Assembly (NCBI GenBank): GCA_946965045.2
Contig: OX337229.1
Span: 5,022,001 to 5,086,000, forward strand
Length of the DNA: 64,000 nucleotides
Origin: Epithemia pelagica
Lineage: Eukaryota > Bacillariophyta > Bacillariophyceae > Surirellales > Surirellaceae
Direction of reading: 5' to 3'
The notes under the pieces were generated by a model. The model had not been told where the DNA came from. It saw nothing but the letters and a program-made list of their open reading frames with translations, and searched no databases. Made by a program: the position numbers and the translations under genes. This document shows, piece by piece, positions 42,452 to 53,129 of the stretch; the first letter of the stretch is position 1, and each line of letters starts with the position of its first letter.

Positions 42452-45400
42452 ATGGAACCGACTACATCGACCACACCAGAGTTCCACCCCAATCAAAGTA
42501 TATCTGATCAAGAAGTCTTTGATCATATTACTCAGGTGTTGTTCAACTTTTCCAAGAAAAGGGTCGATGTACTCACGAAATGGATGCATCATCATGCTTT
42601 TGATGATATACTCAGTATCATCAAACATATGGCGGATGACCCGGAGAAGAACATGGATAGTATGACAAAATGCAAGTCAGGAAAACAAATGCACGACCTA
42701 CATGTCAATACAAGCCAGCAGATCAAGTTGCTTGCCCGTTGGTTCCGACAAACGAGTATCGACATTCAGGGTATACCTTCCAAGGCAACCTGGATGAATC
42801 TGACCAAGGCAGAATTTGATCTATGGAGGATAAACACTGACTTTCACTCTGGAAGCCCTATCATTGACCTAGTATCACCCATGAAGCCTCCATCCCATTC
42901 GACGTCGCCCAAATCGTTTAGTACTACTTCTGCTGCATCGCAGTCCCAACTGGACCTAACCGCATTCAAGAAGGGAACCAAGCGTGACGCTATGGCATAT
43001 GAAACATTCAAGGATGAACGATACTACGACACGTTCTAGAGGACTTTCAAGACCACAGCAAAAGCCCAAGGTTTATCTCATGTTCTTGACTTCCGATACA
43101 AGCGGCCGAAAAATGATACGTATGCAACAGAACTTTTCCAAGAGCAACAGATCTTCCTATACTCCATCCTTGTGCGCATCATCCAGACTGACCAAGGAAG
43201 AGCTTATGTTCGCGAACATGAGCATGATGAAGATGCACGAGCAGTATTAGAGAAGCTTCACACATTGCATACGAAGTCAGACTTAGCAAAACGAGAGGTC
43301 CTACGATTAACCAATTACATCTCCAACCTTCGCCTTGATGATACATGGCGTGGATCATCACGTCAATTCTTGCTTCATTTCCAAGACAAACTACGTTTAC
43401 TCGATAACCTTGTTGATCTCTCTGATCGCATACCTGATCACACCAGGATGACGTTTCTTATGCAAGCTGTCGAGAAGGTACCTGACCTTCGCAGAGTTAA
43501 AATCTTGGACAACGTTGTCAACACAAAGTCTGGAGCAAAGTCTTTACGTTATCAATCGTACTTCTCCATTTTGATGGACACAGCATATGACTATGATCAA
43601 GTCACGCAATCTTCTGCAACTGGTCGTCGTCGTAGTGTCAAGCAACACGAGCAACACGAAACGCAACATGATATTGAGGGATCCCTTCAGGAAGACAATG
43701 CATATCAGATAAACAATACCAACGTCCAAGATGATAACACGGCATCTCCAAAAGCCAGTCTTCCTCGTGACCTATGGTTTAAACTTCCTGAGGATGCTCG
43801 CAAGGTGATTATTGAGTATAACAAGAACGTGCAAGCTCCTACTCCGAGTCCAAGAAACGTACAGCAACACTCCCTTGACATTGATCCTGAACCTGATCCT
43901 GACCCTGGTCAAGATGTTTTCGACGACCTGGACAACCTCACATATCCGCAGGATGATTCCGATCCAGCCACCCATCTCATCCATCAAGCAATGACGTCAA
44001 CCGACCTCAATCATCCAGCTTCTGATTTGTCTAATGTTCTATCCAATGCCGCATCCAAGACGAGTAAGAAAGTTAGTTTCAAACAGAAAGAGCACAAGCA
44101 GAAGACCCACATGGCTCAGTACATGTTCTCTCGAAAGTCAACCTATACTGGGAATCAACTCATCGATCGCGGTGCCAATGGTCGTTTAGCCGGAGCTGAA
44201 ATGCGTATCCTTTCCAAGACAGGTCGTAACATCACGACTGTGGGAATCGACAACCATGAGCTTACTGGTCTCCCTATTGTCACTTGTGCTGCCAAATTTG
44301 AAACTAATGACGGGCCAATCGTCGGCATCTTCAACGAATATGCATACTATGGAAAAGGACAGTCTATACATGCGCCTTGCCAATTAGAACATTATGGACT
44401 ATCTGTGGATGAACGTTCTGTCACGGTGGATGGGAAGCAACGCATCACTACTCTTGATGGACGTGCTTTACCTCTCTGTATCAAGGATGGTCTTGCCTAT
44501 ATTCAGTATTTGGGTGTTCCTTCTGATGACGACATGGACAGATCTGCTAAAGTTGATGGCAAACAATGCATCACTATACTTGGTGGACGTGCTATCCCTC
44601 TTCACAGCAAAAATGGATTATCATACATCCACTCCCTTGGTATCCCCAGTGATGATGACATGGACACATTACCCCAAATCATCTTCACGTCACCTGACAT
44701 CTGGGATCCTGGTGTTTTAGATCATTTGCATCCTGCCTCATCACCTGACAGTGCTTCTTACTGGCAACAAGTCAACACTGATGGTAGTATGACGCATCAC
44801 CCATATGACAATGACAATTATGGGGAGTACACTGATCGTGATGTCTGTAACCTCACTCACCTTTTGGATTTACCTTACGATCATGGACCTGATACACCTT
44901 CCTTCTCCTCACCCCTTATTGGAGACTCTTGTTCCAAACTGTACCATCAAGATCACAACATAAGGACTGAGAAGCGTTATCCTACCGTTAAGAAGATGCC
45001 TTACGTCATCATAAACGTTTCTGGTCATCTTCCTCTTCAGATCCTCAATGGTCGCCCACCTGATTTTTCCCCACCCCTTTTCTTCCTTCTCTGCGACAAG
45101 GTCTTCTCCTGTACCGAATCTTATGCACCCTATCTTTGTCCGGATGCCTCTTCAGGGGAGGAGTCACTTCCAAATAAACCCAATGACAAGCAAGCTGACA
45201 CCGTTTTCATTTGTAGCAAAGGTGAAGATCCATCCGCACAAATGCCTACGATCAAGAACTGCGACAAAATTTTTGGACAAGCGTTTCCTTACAAACCAGC
45301 AGAGGGAAATGGGGAGCAACAACAAGCATGTATAATCCAACACGTCAATTTAGAACAAGACGCTTTCAAGCAAGAAGCATGTATCAAGAAGTACATTTTC

Positions 45401-46723
45401 TGCAAACACAATTCCAATATTGACAAGAAGGTGATCTCATGCAGTCAACTTGTGGAATACAATGGACAGGACAACCAGGAACAGGCAACTGAAGATGTTG
45501 TTTTCCAATTCAGAGATGTTGTCATACATCAAGGACCTTTGAGCAGTAACAACAACCCTGACTCCAAAGGAAGTTACTGGAATGTACTTGTTGATTGGGA
45601 GACTGGTGTTGATTGGGAGACTGGGGAGATGATCTTTGAGCCTCCAACACCCACCATAACCATTGTCTATGGCAAGAAACATGACCTACTGAATGAACTT
45701 GGATGGAAGCATTTCAAGCATTTTGTCAAGATCAGTGAATGCCTCATTCAAGCTGCTAAACAGCAGTCAAGAATCAAGCAACTGAGTCTTTTTGTCAAGT
45801 ACAAGTTTGGTTACCCACACGTTCCACAGACACACAAAGAAGCAATTGTTTTAGACAAGCAACATGGCAAAAACAAGTGGCGAGACACTACCAATTTTGG
45901 ACCCTCACAGATTCAATCACTCAAGACATTGAAGGATCATGATCAAGTTCAAGTCCATCTTGGGAAAATGTTAGATGCACAAGAAGAGTATCACAACAAG
46001 ATTCAAGTCTATCGTGTGAAACATGATGATAGATGCAAGGCACTTCTTGTCACGTGTGAACATTTTACCAAAGAACCAGTTGAGGCAATCTGTCCATGTG
46101 CTATTTCCTTTTGCAACTTCCATACTACCATCTACCTTGGGCCTCTCAATGATAAGGATATATGGAGAGCATACATTGGAAATGCATGCAACCTGAAAGC
46201 TTTAGCTGGGGAGAAGACATTGATAGTTGCAAGACAAGAACTCAAGGAATTATGTCGCACCTTGGTTACCTACTACAAGACCTCAAATGGATTCGATTCT
46301 TCAGGAGAACGTCAACATGACTGTTTATTTGATGTCTTTCTTGATATGGATTTGTCACCAAGTAAAGCAATTCCCAATGTTTGGATGAAGAAAGCACCCG
46401 GGGAGAAGAGCTCTGAAGGTATCTGCAACAACTTTACACTCAAGAATGATGGATTTATTATCAACTGCCTCAGACGTTTTTATACACCAATCCAGAAGAT
46501 GTTCTCGGCAAACATTGGAAATTCTCCACATGCTAGACGATGTTCAAGACCTTCTTCTTCTTCTGGAATGGAAACAATCACAAGAACGACAAAGGAAAAT
46601 AACAATCCTCACTCAACGAATTGTGGGGAGTGGCAGAATTCTCACCAACAACTAGGTTGTGGTGGAATCTACAACTCATCGACTGATGCTAGTATTTTAT
46701 GGCATCCGATGACATTTTCGTAA
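42452..46723 (+). pseudogene. E2 gag-pol remnant: one long frame with a single TAG
   Basis: From the ATG at 42452 the frame is open to 46723 except for one TAG (43037-43039), where E1 has TGG (Trp). Gag is near full length (similar to E1 throughout), followed by the protease-like LIDRGANGRLAG (about 44160). Residues encoded at 44414-44665 are a diverged in-frame 126-nt tandem duplication. Beyond the DLPYDHGPD motif the integrase catalytic core is gone. The RT part stops after the GLKSS-equivalent region, without YVDD or RNase H. That 3.5 kb stays open after such losses implies the deletions were in frame, or that the frame was under selection. It cannot encode enzymes for its own movement. 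Confidence 0.8.
44414..44665 (+). repeat. 126-nt diverged in-frame tandem duplication in E2
   Basis: Two 42-codon units (44414-44539, 44540-44665), each running from RS through VDGKQ(R/C)IT to SDDDMD. E1 has only one. The units differ at many positions, so the event is old or involved a second element family. Confidence 0.8.
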
Positions 46724-47339
46724 AAGTGAGAAAAGAATGACGGCATGCTCGCAGACCTTTTAATTTCGGCCAAGGCATGCTCGCAATGCACGCGTTATGA
46801 GCGACCGATCGGATATTAATTATGGCCCAACACGTGCGCGCCCATTATTCTCAAGCGCGCGCAATCAATATCCGAGTACGCACCTACACGACTTAGCCCA
46901 ACGGCCTAAGTAACCGAAGCACGAATCACGATCACGCGAGACCATATCTCTATTCCCACAAATCAAAGAATGCAAACAGCAACGCGCCAAGGAAACTACC
47001 TATATCATGACAAAGCAAGAGCTGTTGGCATTGGTATATGATATACAAGTGCATATACTTCCAATACACAATATCCATGTCTACTCCAACCATACCAGTC
47101 CTGTCAGCGCCATGAATATATCAGTCATGCACCCTGACCAGACCTGCACACCCACACACACACCGTAGTCCTAAAGCTCACAATCATTAACATTACCATA
47201 TCATCACGTCTTCAGTGTCCTGACTATCCCTACGATAGAACCCTTGGGTTTCCTTTGTTCTCTGACCCGTGGAGAACCTTGGTATCAGTTGGTAATCGAT
47301 TGTGGCTCTTCTAGAGCGTGTATTGATGAATCTCTACAA
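46631..47339 (+). repeat. E2 3' LTR
   Basis: 709 bp, TGGCAG ... CTCTACAA. It differs from the 5' copy at one internal base and one terminal base. The pol-like frame stops inside it at 46723. Confidence 0.85.
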
Positions 47340-47604
47340 GAGGCAGCTCTCTGAATGGGGGATGAATGGACTGCAAGCGTCATTCCCCCGTCTTATCCGA
47401 TTGCGGTAAGAAGAACAAGGAGAGCGGAAGATGGTCATGTCTCTGATCGTCCTCCTTTACAATTTCCGTGCCACCAACGTTGGGTTCAACCAGATCTCCA
47501 CAACCTTCTACCCTTCCCTCAATGCAACTCGAAAGAATGGATTTACATTGCAAGATTTGTAGTTACTAATAATTATTTGTTCGTACGATCTGATCTTAAT
47601 TTTT

Positions 47605-48873
47605 TTAGGACTCCTTGCTTTCTTCATCCTTGGAGTCTTTAGTCTTGGGGAAACGGTCGGGCATCAGCAGCATCATGAAGTTCTGTTGTTGCATCATCAT
47701 TTGATGTTGCATCTGGATCATCTGCTGCTGCATCTGGTCAGCTCGCAACCTGTTCGATGCCTTGTCGGCCTGCAACTCCTTGTACTGTCGCTGTTCGCGG
47801 TCTCGACGTTCCTGTTTGCGCTCACGACGCTCAGCTCTTTCGATCTCCTCGTTCTCCTGTCTCTTAGCTTGAGACACAAGCATATATTCAAGGATGTCGC
47901 TGTCATGTTTGCGGTCTTTTTTCTTGCGTTTCTTCGTTGACGAACGAAGAGCGGTTGTAGCCATACCGATTTCTTCCTTTGCCTTGGGGGTCTTTGCTTC
48001 CGCAGCAGGTTTCTTGTCGTCATCATCCTCTTCGTCTTCATCTTCATCTTCATCTGATGATGATGAAGATGACAAAGAAAAACCAATATCCTTGCTTCCT
48101 GACAGTTCACCTGCATCGCATTTCTGTTGAATGGCGATCATCAGGTGCTTGGCTTCCTTTACCTCATCCGGACAGTCCGGGTCACCTGTAGGGGTTCTTC
48201 GGTTGTGTAAAGCGGCGAATCGACGCTTCGGTGATTCCTTGTCACGGGACCTCCCCTTGTCACTGAAAACGTCGTTGTATTGTTGCGTCACCCAGTCCCA
48301 ATCCTCCCCTCCACTGGGAAGCTTGTCACGGACGAGCTTCAAAAGATACATAGTTTCGTCGGTGATGAAATTTTTTCCGCGTGCTCGCCCAATACCGCCA
48401 TTTCCTTTCCCGGCTTTCGTGGTTGGAGGTTTCGGTGGCTTGGATGAGGTATTGTTGTTCGGTTGGTCTTGTTTCTTTTTCACCAATGTTGTTTTTTTGT
48501 TTGTTTTCTCCTTGACCGCTTGTTCCTTTCTCTGCTTCTTCAGGCGAGGCGATTCACGCCGTTCGAAGGGAGTGACTGTATTGATACCAGTCGTTTTTTT
48601 CGAAACCTTCTTCTGTTGTTGGCGACTCTGTTCACCAGCCGTAGGTTTGTCGTCGTCGCCCAACTCTTCGATTGTGTTTTCTTCGTCCTCCATTTCATTG
48701 ACTAGTTCCCAATCGTCTTCGTCCGAATGCTGTTCCTCTTCTTCGGGTTGGATGTGGTCGAGCCCTGGGAACGGCTGACTTGGACGCTGTGTTGGGACTT
48801 GCTACTCCATGACGGTCGGTTTGTGTTTCTCGAATGCCTTCGAAAGATCCTTCGTTGCGGAGGAGTTCGTCAT
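47605..48873 (-). pseudogene. Harbinger Myb/trihelix-like (DUF6818-type) protein, nonsense at codon 24
   Basis: From an ATG at 48873 the frame reads MTNSSATKDLSKAFEKHK, then TAG at 48802-48804, then continues coding-like (QPFPGLDHIQPEEEEQ) into the 362-aa frame that opens at the ATG at 48693. The core (about 105-180 of the shorter form) has FITDETMYLLKLVRDKLP, then W..V...YN, RR.F..L...RTPTGDP and AKHLMIAIQQK. I recognise this order as the DUF6818 trihelix-like domain of stramenopile transposon-associated proteins. A Ser/Asp/Glu run follows, then a KKRKKKDRK basic patch and a Gln/Met-rich coiled coil. Harbinger elements usually pair such a protein with the transposase, helping it bind DNA and enter the nucleus. 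The shorter form starting at 48693 could still be made. Confidence 0.7.
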
Positions 48874-49148
48874 GGTGGGATGTTGTTCGTGTTGGGGGGG
48901 GGGGTTCCATTGAAATTTCAAACGAGCATGGCAGTCGAACACACGGTTTCATAGGGGGGAGGACGCGTATATCGTATACGTGTATATATACATATATATT
49001 CTACGACTACGTTTGTGTTTACGAGAATTGTTCGTGAGACGGGGGGTTGGCTCGGACAAATTTTAGCGCTTTTCGATCTCAAACCTAAAATTTAATGGGT
49101 TATGAGGGCACCATTAAGTGCGTTTTTAGTTTAAGATTTTAGGTATAA

Positions 49149-49166
49149 GTATTGCAGTAGAGTCCC
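49149..49166. repeat. Right terminal inverted repeat of the Harbinger element
   Basis: GTATTGCAGTAGAGTCCC, exact complement of 30823-30840, followed by ATT. Confidence 0.85.
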
Positions 49167-49327
49167 ATTCTCAACGTTCGTGTGCGTCTGCGCGCTCACA
49201 AAACTCAAAACTGACTCACATCCCAACAAGAGCAAAAACCAAAAACAGAAACGGCAGCGAAAGATCGAGACGAAGGTTGAGATTGGACCTGTGAGGATTC
49301 AAAACTGCAAAAATCTCTTCCTACACG

Positions 49328-50392
49328 ATGAAGTTAAGAGGTCTTGTTTACCTTGCTTTGCCTTTGGGTATCAATGGTTTCGTCGCCAGGACATGCATTT
49401 CTACGCGCTCGGTCTCTTCGACGATTGACGACCTGATCGATGCACCCTCCATTGCTCCTCTTAGAGAAGAACCGATTGCACCTTTTCAATCTGTCTTCCT
49501 CTCAAAACAAGCAAATAGCAAGGGATTACACCTGTCCTCCAAGAATCTCGCTGATGACTCCAACAGCACGGCCAAATATTGGGACGCAACCCGCATCAGT
49601 GCCGTCATTACGTATGTTGCCTTGTTGGCCTTCATATTTGTCTCACCAGGCGCGATTGGAGATCCTGCGGACAATGAACTGATAGCCAAAATTGTGGCCG
49701 ACCCGTCAAATCCGGGAATCAACCCCTACTTCTACACGATTTTCAACTTGTTCACGACCATGCCAATTATCTTGGCTGCCGTCACCTGTCCACAAGCTTC
49801 CAGGGAAGGTCTTCCTCCCGCACCGTTTCTTTTGGCAAGTGCTGCAATTGGCTACTTTATCTACGGGCCGTATCTCATCTTTCGAAAGCAGCCTTTGGAT
49901 ACGGTTTCGCGTTCAGACTTGGGTTGGGTAACCCGCAATATTTTGGACAGCAGGGCTATGGGTGTATTCACGTTGGTGTTGACAATTTTGGCATTGCTAG
50001 CACCAGATGCTATCGGGGCCTACCAGGGTAAGCGTCGTGGTGAATGTCGTTCTTGGAATTGACGTGTCATGGCTAACATGCTTCTGTTTTCTTCATTGGG
50101 GGTGCCTGTGTGTCGTCATGGAAAAAATACTATGGATGCAGCGGATCCGGCGGGCACATGGCAAGAATTTGTGGCTCTCATGACATCGAGCAAGTTATGC
50201 GCTGTCAGTGCATTTGATCTTACAATCCTTTTCGGATTCATCATCAATTTGACAGCGAAAGATTATCAGCTTCGCAAGCCGGATGCAACCGCCGAAGAGG
50301 CTTTGAAGATTGCAGCTCTTACGGGACTCTGGCCTTATGTTGGCAGTGCAATCTACATGGTACTTAGACCCTCGCTTCCAGATGAAGCCTAG
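49328..50392 (+). CDS. Plastid-targeted multi-spanning membrane protein (2 exons)
   Basis: Exons 49328-50027 and 50142-50392 join (GG|GTAAGC ... GCAG|CG, 114-nt intron) to 316 aa. The N-terminus is a signal peptide followed by GINGFVARTC, a diatom plastid-type cleavage before Phe. Hydrophobic segments include ISAVITYVALLAFIFVSPGA, YFYTIFNLFTTMPIILAAVT, FLLASAAIGYFIYGPYLIF, VFTLVLTILALLAPDAIGAY and LCAVSAFDLTILFGFIINL, about five to six helices in all. Acidic DYQLRKPDAT follows, and WPYVGSAIYMVLRPSLP closes the chain. The pattern (N-G-x-x-P, P-x-x-x-L-A-S, late F-D, final L-R-P) recalls a conserved cyanobacterial and plant-plastid membrane family whose function I do not know. Only 161 bp separate its start from the Harbinger right end. 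Confidence 0.7.
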
Positions 50393-50462
50393 ACATCAAC
50401 AGATGATAACAGCATTCGTCTTGCTCTCCGAAAATTGAATGCCCAATCACATACCTATATTA

Positions 50463-50941
50463 GGCCGTTCCTTGATATTCTGCAAAAACAAAAGTTACGT
50501 CACAAAAAACCCGGAAATATGGCGTCAAATCCGGGTTCTACGCTGTTTCAGCTTTTGAGGCTGCAAAAGTTGGGTCCAACTTTTGCAGGCCGGCAAAAGC
50601 TGAACAGACATTAGGGATAGTGCTTTCTTCTTGCTAGTGTACATTGGGCCCTACAGAAACAAAAATGACGGTTTAGGATTTGAACGGCGCGCGTTCGACT
50701 CCAACGGTCCCCCTAACCTCAATGAAGAGGAAGACGGAACGTCCTCCTAATGTCTTACTTTGATAATTGTAGTATTCAAATCATCAAAGTGAATATGGGG
50801 ACTATTGGGGGCCTTGGGGGAAAAAGTGCGGTCATAGGTTTTGGTTTTGTAAATGCCAAAGGACGGCGTGTCGCGCAATTGTCTACAAAAAGGTGATGTC
50901 ATGTGTCGATTTTTGTTTTTGCAGAATATCAAGGAACGGCC
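50463..50941. mobile_element. Harbinger-like MITE with 31-bp inverted repeats (TTA duplication)
   Basis: 479 bp. The ends begin GGCCGTTCCTTGATATTC on both strands and match perfectly over 31 bp (50463-50493, 50911-50941). TTA flanks both sides (50460-50462, 50942-50944), the classic PIF/Harbinger 3-bp duplication. Inside, about 50549-50608, lies a second inverted repeat built on CAGCTTTTG and GCAAAAGTTGG that could form a long hairpin. There is no coding content. It ends 55 bp before the next gene's first ATG. Its ends differ from those of the 30823-49166 element, so it belongs to another family. Confidence 0.85.
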
Positions 50942-50996
50942 TTAGGAGGAGGAGTAATACAATGACCGTCAAATTTGTCTGCTTCCGAGTTCGGTT

Positions 50997-53129
50997 ATGA
51001 CGTCACTCCTGTGGGCAGTAAAATCTTTTCGTGACTCGGAGCGATCTTTTCTCATCCTTTCGTTCGTCGCCATGGGAATGGGAATGCGTGTCAAAGCAAA
51101 CGGCCAGGTATGGCGGAGCGCTTTCTTGTCGTTCCTTTTGACGGTGAACTTCCTTGCGATTTCGAACACTTATGGCTGGAGTCCTCCAGAACTCTTCGCA
51201 CACCGTAGAAGGAGGTTCCTCGGAACAAAGTACAAGAATGGGTACAACTCAGTGGCTGTCATGGCGCCCTTGCGCACGACCAGCCAAGGTTCTCAGGAAT
51301 GGGGAAATGAGACTGGGCCTGAGAAAAGTCAAATGACAAACTACGTTTTGGAATTTTTAAGGAAGAATGCTGGAGAAGATGACGGAGATGGAGAAGCAAG
51401 CAATGAATCACGGCATAACACTCATTTGGTGGCCATCCCAATGGAGAACTGCCATCAACTAATGTTGGAATTAGAGAGTATTCAGCGTGCAATTTTGTAC
51501 CATTGTCCTCTCCTGGTACATTCATGTATTCCACAGGCGACAACCAGACTACCACTGTTGTACGTCGCTGCCTCAGACAAAAGTTCCGCGACTACAAGTA
51601 AACTGTTTGCGATTGTGAATGAGGAAGTGACGAGAGCCCTCAACCCTAATTCCGGCGCAGATATCGATACTGGGCCCGAGGAGCCTCTGGTTCTTCGCTT
51701 CGAATCTCTTGATATAGAGGGAAACAGGAACAATGCGTTACATGCCGTTGCCAAAACAGAGAGTAGTACGAGACTTTTGGATTTAATCAAAGGAATTCAA
51801 CAACGCATTCACGAGGAAACTGGATGGAAAACCGAGCTACCCCCTGATCCCAACTCTGATGCATTTCGTCCGAGAGTCCCGTTCATGCGTCTACCGCGAA
51901 ACTGGGACGAGATACTTGCCGAGGAACATGGTGAGAAGTTCGAGGAAGGGGTTCTAATAGCGGACGAAGGAGGTAATGGAATATCTCCAATTCTTTGGTT
52001 TAAATGGGAACAAGACGACTTTGGAGATGCAAGAATGAGAGAGATTGCTGTTTATCAAGTACGCGATAACTATGAAGGTATGTACAATGAGCAAGCATTC
52101 TACCTTCCATCGCAGTCAGCAGAACTACCAATGGGCGGTGAAAACATGACCAAGCAAGAGATGGAATTTCAAAATTACCAAAATCAGCGAATGGCGGAGG
52201 CCGAACAGTTTTTACAAAGCGATGGTAATGAAATAAAACCAAACGACCAGGATCAAGATGATATTGTTTCCCAAATGACAAGAAATCGTTTGGAGGCTCT
52301 CTCCCCCACCCCTGATCGGAACAACGTTGAAGACAAAGCGAATCTCCAAGAAAATGATTCCATTCCAGTGGAAAGTTCAGAGCCAAAAGAGATTATTGAT
52401 GATTGGACTAGGGCACGAATGGATGATGTCATTGCTTCCCGGGCTGTAGTCAAGAGCCAGAACGAGTTAGCCCGGAAAATCAAGAAACCACCAATCGAAG
52501 AGAACGAGATATTTGCAAGGTATAAGAATGGGACACTTTTACCAAAGGCAGAGGAAGAAACAGTCGAAGAAATATTGCCTTCTTTTCCCAGTCGAGAATA
52601 CTGCTTTGGTTTCTGGAGAGTTCTTGCCTCTCCAACTGGGTTTGATGTAGAAGAAGGCGATTCGTCTCATTCAGATAATTTGATTCTGCGTGTGGAAGGT
52701 ACAACTGCGGGAGGTCCTATCTTGGACCAAGAAACACGACAAAAGGCGTCCGGTGGAACATGGAGACTCATGGAAGCTGGTGGAGAAGAGGATCCACGTC
52801 TCCTAATACGCCTCGTGATACCACCCAAAAAGGAAAGAGTCTTGGTTATGGAAGGCGGACTACAAAGGACATCCCTATCTTCACAGGACTTCTCGTTCGC
52901 TGGATCATCCTTTCGTATTCCCCAAGTTGAAAAACGAAAAGAGTTGGCTAGTAGTAGTGCTCTTTTGGAGGACCTTGTCCATTGCACTGGTAATGTGTGG
53001 ATTGAGGATGCCATCACCAAAGCCAACAAGCAGGATATTGGTACTTTCTCACTTGTCAAAATAAACACACCGCGAAACCCGGATTCCTACACCATAACTG
53101 TCCCACGTCCAGTTCGCAATCAGGATTGA
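50997..53129 (+). CDS. Unrecognised protein with N-terminal targeting signal
   Basis: 710 aa from the first ATG (50997); in-frame ATGs at 51072, 51078 and 51084 are alternatives. From 51072 the protein would start MGMGMRVKANGQ and reach a hydrophobic stretch (AFLSFLLTVNFLAISNTYGW) typical of a signal peptide, with an aromatic W at the likely cleavage, so plastid import is possible. Residues about 140-190 read THLVAIPMEN then LELESIQRAILYHCPLLVHS, a helix-strand region that might be 2H-phosphodiesterase-like, but the HxT catalytic signature is not clear. The middle is acidic and Gln-rich. A C-terminal domain (about 540-690) is ordered, with FWRVLASPTGFD, GGTWRLMEAGG and GNVWIEDA. I cannot name a family. 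The Harbinger-like MITE lies immediately upstream. Confidence 0.6.
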   Translation: MTSLLWAVKSFRDSERSFLILSFVAMGMGMRVKANGQVWRSAFLSFLLTVNFLAISNTYGWSPPELFAHRRRRFLGTKYKNGYNSVAVMAPLRTTSQGSQEWGNETGPEKSQMTNYVLEFLRKNAGEDDGDGEASNESRHNTHLVAIPMENCHQLMLELESIQRAILYHCPLLVHSCIPQATTRLPLLYVAASDKSSATTSKLFAIVNEEVTRALNPNSGADIDTGPEEPLVLRFESLDIEGNRNNALHAVAKTESSTRLLDLIKGIQQRIHEETGWKTELPPDPNSDAFRPRVPFMRLPRNWDEILAEEHGEKFEEGVLIADEGGNGISPILWFKWEQDDFGDARMREIAVYQVRDNYEGMYNEQAFYLPSQSAELPMGGENMTKQEMEFQNYQNQRMAEAEQFLQSDGNEIKPNDQDQDDIVSQMTRNRLEALSPTPDRNNVEDKANLQENDSIPVESSEPKEIIDDWTRARMDDVIASRAVVKSQNELARKIKKPPIEENEIFARYKNGTLLPKAEEETVEEILPSFPSREYCFGFWRVLASPTGFDVEEGDSSHSDNLILRVEGTTAGGPILDQETRQKASGGTWRLMEAGGEEDPRLLIRLVIPPKKERVLVMEGGLQRTSLSSQDFSFAGSSFRIPQVEKRKELASSSALLEDLVHCTGNVWIEDAITKANKQDIGTFSLVKINTPRNPDSYTITVPRPVRNQD

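Larger units (their letters stand above)
41134..47339 (+). mobile_element. Internally deleted Copia element E2, plus strand
   Basis: 6206 bp with 5-bp duplications GAGGC (41129-41133 and 47340-47344). The LTRs are 709 bp and differ at only two places that I can see. It shares with E1 the primer-site candidate GATTAACAGTCTCA, the polypurine tract TTGTGGGGAG, gag and protease similarity, and stretches of LTR sequence. Most of the integrase, the RT active site and RNase H are missing. It lies in the opposite orientation to E1 in the same transposase gene. Confidence 0.9.
31709..47562 (+). pseudogene. PIF/Harbinger DDE transposase, split by two Copia insertions
   Basis: Three segments, 31709-32156, 40609-41133 and 47345-47562, join precisely at the target duplications into one 397-codon frame, with one internal TAA at 47407-47409. 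The N-terminal part is a basic helix rich in Arg (RRRQQEDDRQ), then a helix-turn-helix-like region. The catalytic part shows WGAMDGLKVP (first Asp), NAPGSWHDST, VVVDSAFG (second Asp region) and, after the second insertion, RQLSEWGMNGLQ (the Glu), then LLYNFRATNVGFNQI, the usual C-terminal motif of this DDE_Tnp_4 family. The two Asp regions and the Glu lie on opposite sides of the plus-strand Copia element, so no active enzyme can be made. The TAA may be a further mutation. Confidence 0.85.
30823..49166. mobile_element. PIF/Harbinger-type DNA transposon, inflated to 18.3 kb by nested insertions
   Basis: Ends are perfect 18-bp inverted repeats, GGGACTCTACTGCAATAC at 30823-30840 and its complement at 49149-49166. 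Each is followed outward by the triplet ATT (30820-30822; 49167-49169), a 3-bp target duplication as expected for the superfamily, although ATT is not the usual TWA. Inside are a DDE transposase on the plus strand (three pieces) and a convergent Myb/trihelix-like gene, the typical two-gene layout. Without the MITE, the two Copia insertions and their duplications the element is about 3.1 kb. It fills what was a divergent promoter of about 320 bp between the genes starting at 30660 and 49328. Confidence 0.85.

Noticed and set aside
43037-43039. In-frame TAG in E2 gag as programmed readthrough
   Set aside because: The related E1 gag has TGG (Trp) at the same codon, so a point mutation is simpler.
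50676-50725. tRNA-like string (GTTCAAATCC on the minus strand)
   Set aside because: I could not pair T, anticodon and acceptor stems; the region is inside the TTA-flanked MITE.
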